From Methylocystaceae bacterium (GTDB taxonomy: Bacteria > Pseudomonadota > Alphaproteobacteria > Rhizobiales > Beijerinckiaceae): a stretch of DNA of 6,422 nt. The stretch covers positions 1,110 through 7,531 of the forward strand of contig PLZT01000431.1 in the NCBI GenBank assembly GCA_003152255.1, written 5' to 3'. Below are positions 5,223 to 6,422 of this stretch, piece by piece. Position numbers and translations under genes: made by a program. Each line of letters begins with the position of its first letter. Position 1 is the first letter of the stretch. A model generated the notes under the pieces. That model had not been told where the DNA came from. It was given only the letters and a program-made list of their open reading frames with translations, and did no database searches.

Positions 5223-5681
5223 CTAAGGGCCAGCAGCCTTGCAGCTTGGGGAAAAGGCGTGGCTGCGGTCGAGACCCACGACGCACCAAGTGACGCCGAA
5301 GCCCATGCCGAGGAAGCCGAGATCCTCGCCAAGCTGATAGACCACGGCGCGCTCGCGACCATCGTTGAACAGCGCCCGCGCCGCGCAATAGCGGCGGGGA
5401 ATATAGCTCGCGCCATTAACGCGCAGGCCAGTCTCGCGCACGCCGCCAAAGCTCTCGATGGCAAGGCCGGACTGCCAGTAGTCGCTCTCTCGATCGTAAA
5501 AGCCGCGCTGTATCCGCGCCAGCGCGAAGTCGTCGTCGCAGGCCGGCAACACGCCCGTATAGGGCAACATGCGCGCCTCGGCGGGCGGCGTATCGGCCAG
5601 CGAGGGCTCCTTCGCTTTGGCGGACGGCGCCAAGGCGCAGGTCAACGCGAAAGCGGCCATCGCGACTGCGCGTCTAAACAT
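5223..5681 (-). CDS. Small secreted four-cysteine protein of unknown function
   Basis: This 152-residue protein resembles conserved hypothetical exported proteins of Rhizobiales; I know of no named function. The signal peptide is MFRRAVAMAAFALTCALAPSAKA (1-23 in all, cleaved before KE), so the mature chain is about 129 residues and likely periplasmic or extracellular. It has exactly four cysteines after cleavage (C48, C99, C133, C147), suggesting two disulfides. Conserved-looking segments are LPACDDDFALARIQRGF, the YIPRRYCAARALFNDGRERAVVY block, and GFGVTWCVVGLDRSHAFSPSC at the end. The ATG at 5681 follows GGGAGAG (5686-5692) and begins the signal peptide. An upstream in-frame TTG at 5741 is less likely. 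It is the first gene of the apparent unit with RNase T2 (23-base gap) and rlmJ. A role as partner, chaperone or modulator of the RNase is speculation from position and shared export. Confidence 0.85.
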   Translation of the reverse strand: MFRRAVAMAAFALTCALAPSAKAKEPSLADTPPAEARMLPYTGVLPACDDDFALARIQRGFYDRESDYWQSGLAIESFGGVRETGLRVNGASYIPRRYCAARALFNDGRERAVVYQLGEDLGFLGMGFGVTWCVVGLDRSHAFSPSCKAAGP

Positions 5682-5862
5682 GCTTCTCTCCCAGGACGAA
5701 CCATCGCCAAGGAAAGACCTCAAACGCCAGGCCCGCGTCAAGTCGGGTTATGCGTCCGGCGGTGGGGCGGTTTGAATTTCCGCTTTTAAGCCCAAGCGGT
5801 CGCCGCGCGACAAAACCGCCCGGGCGCGGGCCCGGGCGGGTCGTTTCATGATAATTTTCAGG
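5682..5862. other. Spacer holding the promoter region of the secreted-protein/RNase T2/rlmJ unit
   Basis: No gene is seen in this stretch. On the minus strand, TTGACG (5741-5736) is a good -35 match, but the hexamer 17 bases on, GTCTTT (5718-5713), is a poor -10, so the promoter is not settled. A 6-base inverted repeat, CCGCTT (5780-5785) and AAGCGG (5794-5799), lies upstream of it. The right end carries the terminator of the sulfatase gene. Confidence 0.4.
5812..5839 (-). terminator. Rho-independent terminator of the sulfatase gene
   Basis: CCGCCCGGGC (5816-5825) and GCCCGGGCGG (5830-5839) form a 10-base perfect stem with a 4-base loop. Read leftward, it is followed by TTTTG (5815-5811). 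It lies 23 bases past the sulfatase-like stop codon, isolating that gene from the downstream secreted-protein unit. Confidence 0.8.
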
Positions 5863-6422
5863 CTATTCCATCTTGCCTTTCATAGCTCTCACGCGCTCTT
5901 CGATCTCGGCCTTGACCGAATCGAGATTGAAGCTCGCTCCCTTCTGCATCGGCGGGAACTCGATAAAGCTCGGAGCGTATTCGCCGATTTTCTGCTGCAG
6001 GAACACGAAGCGCCAGAATTCGTGCATGTAGAAGTCGGGGACATAGGAGAAAGACCCCGTGTTGCCCTTCGCGAACTGCAGTCTCTCAAACGGATCGAGC
6101 CGGAGATTGGAGAGGATCGGCCAATCCAGCTTGACCGTCGGCCCCGTCCAGCCGTCCGGCTGGTCGATCATTCTGTACTTCCAGTCGTCGATGCGCACGG
6201 CGCCCAGCGTGCCCTCGGCGAAGTAGAAGACTTCATGGCGATTGGACTTTTCCTTGCCCAACAGAAAGTCCAACTGATTATAGCCGTCGAGATAGACCTT
6301 ATAGGTGCTGTCCCCGAGTTGCTCGCCCTTCAGCAATTCGTCCTTGATGTTCGGATTGCCGGCGGCGGCGACGAAGGTCGGGAAGAAATCCAGACCCGAC
6401 ATGATGCCATTCTCGACCTTGC
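5863..6422 (-). CDS. Arylsulfatase-like protein, C-terminal part only
   Basis: This reading frame is open to the right edge and shows about the last 186 residues of a sulfatase-family hydrolase, which would cleave sulfate (or, in relatives, phosphonate or phosphate) esters. The visible part opens with KVENGIMSGLDFFPTFVAAAGNPNI, the family-typical segment that closes the catalytic alpha/beta domain. TYKVYLDGYNQLDFLLGK and NRHEVFYFAEGTLGAVRIDDWKYR follow, then the C-terminal subdomain with LDWPILSNLRLDPFER. The chain ends in a charged helix, VKAEIEERVRAMKGKME. The catalytic formylglycine Cys/Ser motif (CxPxR type) and most metal ligands lie outside the window, so activity cannot be judged. The ATG at 6402 is internal, not the start. 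The gene ends at its own terminator. Confidence 0.88.
   Translation of the reverse strand, partial: KVENGIMSGLDFFPTFVAAAGNPNIKDELLKGEQLGDSTYKVYLDGYNQLDFLLGKEKSNRHEVFYFAEGTLGAVRIDDWKYRMIDQPDGWTGPTVKLDWPILSNLRLDPFERLQFAKGNTGSFSYVPDFYMHEFWRFVFLQQKIGEYAPSFIEFPPMQKGASFNLDSVKAEIEERVRAMKGKME

Noticed and set aside
5200..5388. N-terminal extension of the RNase T2 frame
   Set aside because: It would place about 63 Arg-rich residues before a clear signal peptide and overlap the preceding secreted-protein gene. GTG 5199 has a proper ribosome-binding site.
5091..5789. Plus-strand open frame of 232 residues
   Set aside because: It is antisense to two secreted-protein genes with signal peptides and conserved motifs. 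Its own product has no recognisable domain.
5812..5839. GC-rich inverted repeat considered as a mobile-element end or attachment site
   Set aside because: The position just after the sulfatase stop and the T-run on the minus strand fit a terminator. There is no second copy or transposase.

Overview
The window looks like chromosomal DNA of a GC-rich alphaproteobacterium of the Rhizobiales/Hyphomicrobiales type. The basis is an Omp25/Omp31-style outer-membrane protein with a mature N-terminus beginning ADLP, high-GC coding sequence (about 70% G+C in two hand-counted lines), and a secreted four-cysteine protein of a kind I associate with that order. A Methylocystis/Methylosinus or Beijerinckiaceae-like host is possible, but that is inference. 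There is no rRNA, tRNA, CRISPR array or recognisable insertion sequence.

Layout. On the left edge, a short-chain dehydrogenase of the pteridine-reductase/FolM type runs off the window on the minus strand. A 384-base AT-richer intergenic region follows. It serves the leftward SDR gene and the rightward gene for a 227-residue beta-barrel outer-membrane protein, and holds a TATAAT box inside an inverted repeat. The OMP gene ends at an intrinsic terminator. Next is a plus-strand BON-LysM gene (lysM, the Kbp/YgaU type), with its own TATAAT box, an inverted repeat in the leader and a strong terminator. The U-tract of that terminator overlaps the stop codon of a convergent glutathione S-transferase gene of the YibF type.

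From there to the right edge every gene is on the minus strand. The order in the direction of transcription is: a partial arylsulfatase-like gene (C-terminus only) closed by a GC-rich terminator; a small secreted four-cysteine protein; a secreted RNase T2 starting at GTG; rlmJ, encoding a 23S rRNA m6A methyltransferase; an unrecognised 148-residue protein of clearly lower GC; and then the GST. The four-cysteine protein, RNase T2 and rlmJ are separated by only 23 and 13 bases and look like one transcription unit. It would pair an exported RNA-degrading enzyme, a putative partner and an rRNA-modifying enzyme.

Most of the window is ordinary housekeeping and envelope biology. The points most worth a second look are the RNase T2/four-cysteine protein pair, the low-GC orphan gene between rlmJ and gst, the cluster of G-tracts with a canonical G-quadruplex pattern just upstream of gst, and the inverted repeats over the TATAAT boxes of the OMP and lysM genes. 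I found no clear evidence of a new multi-gene system.
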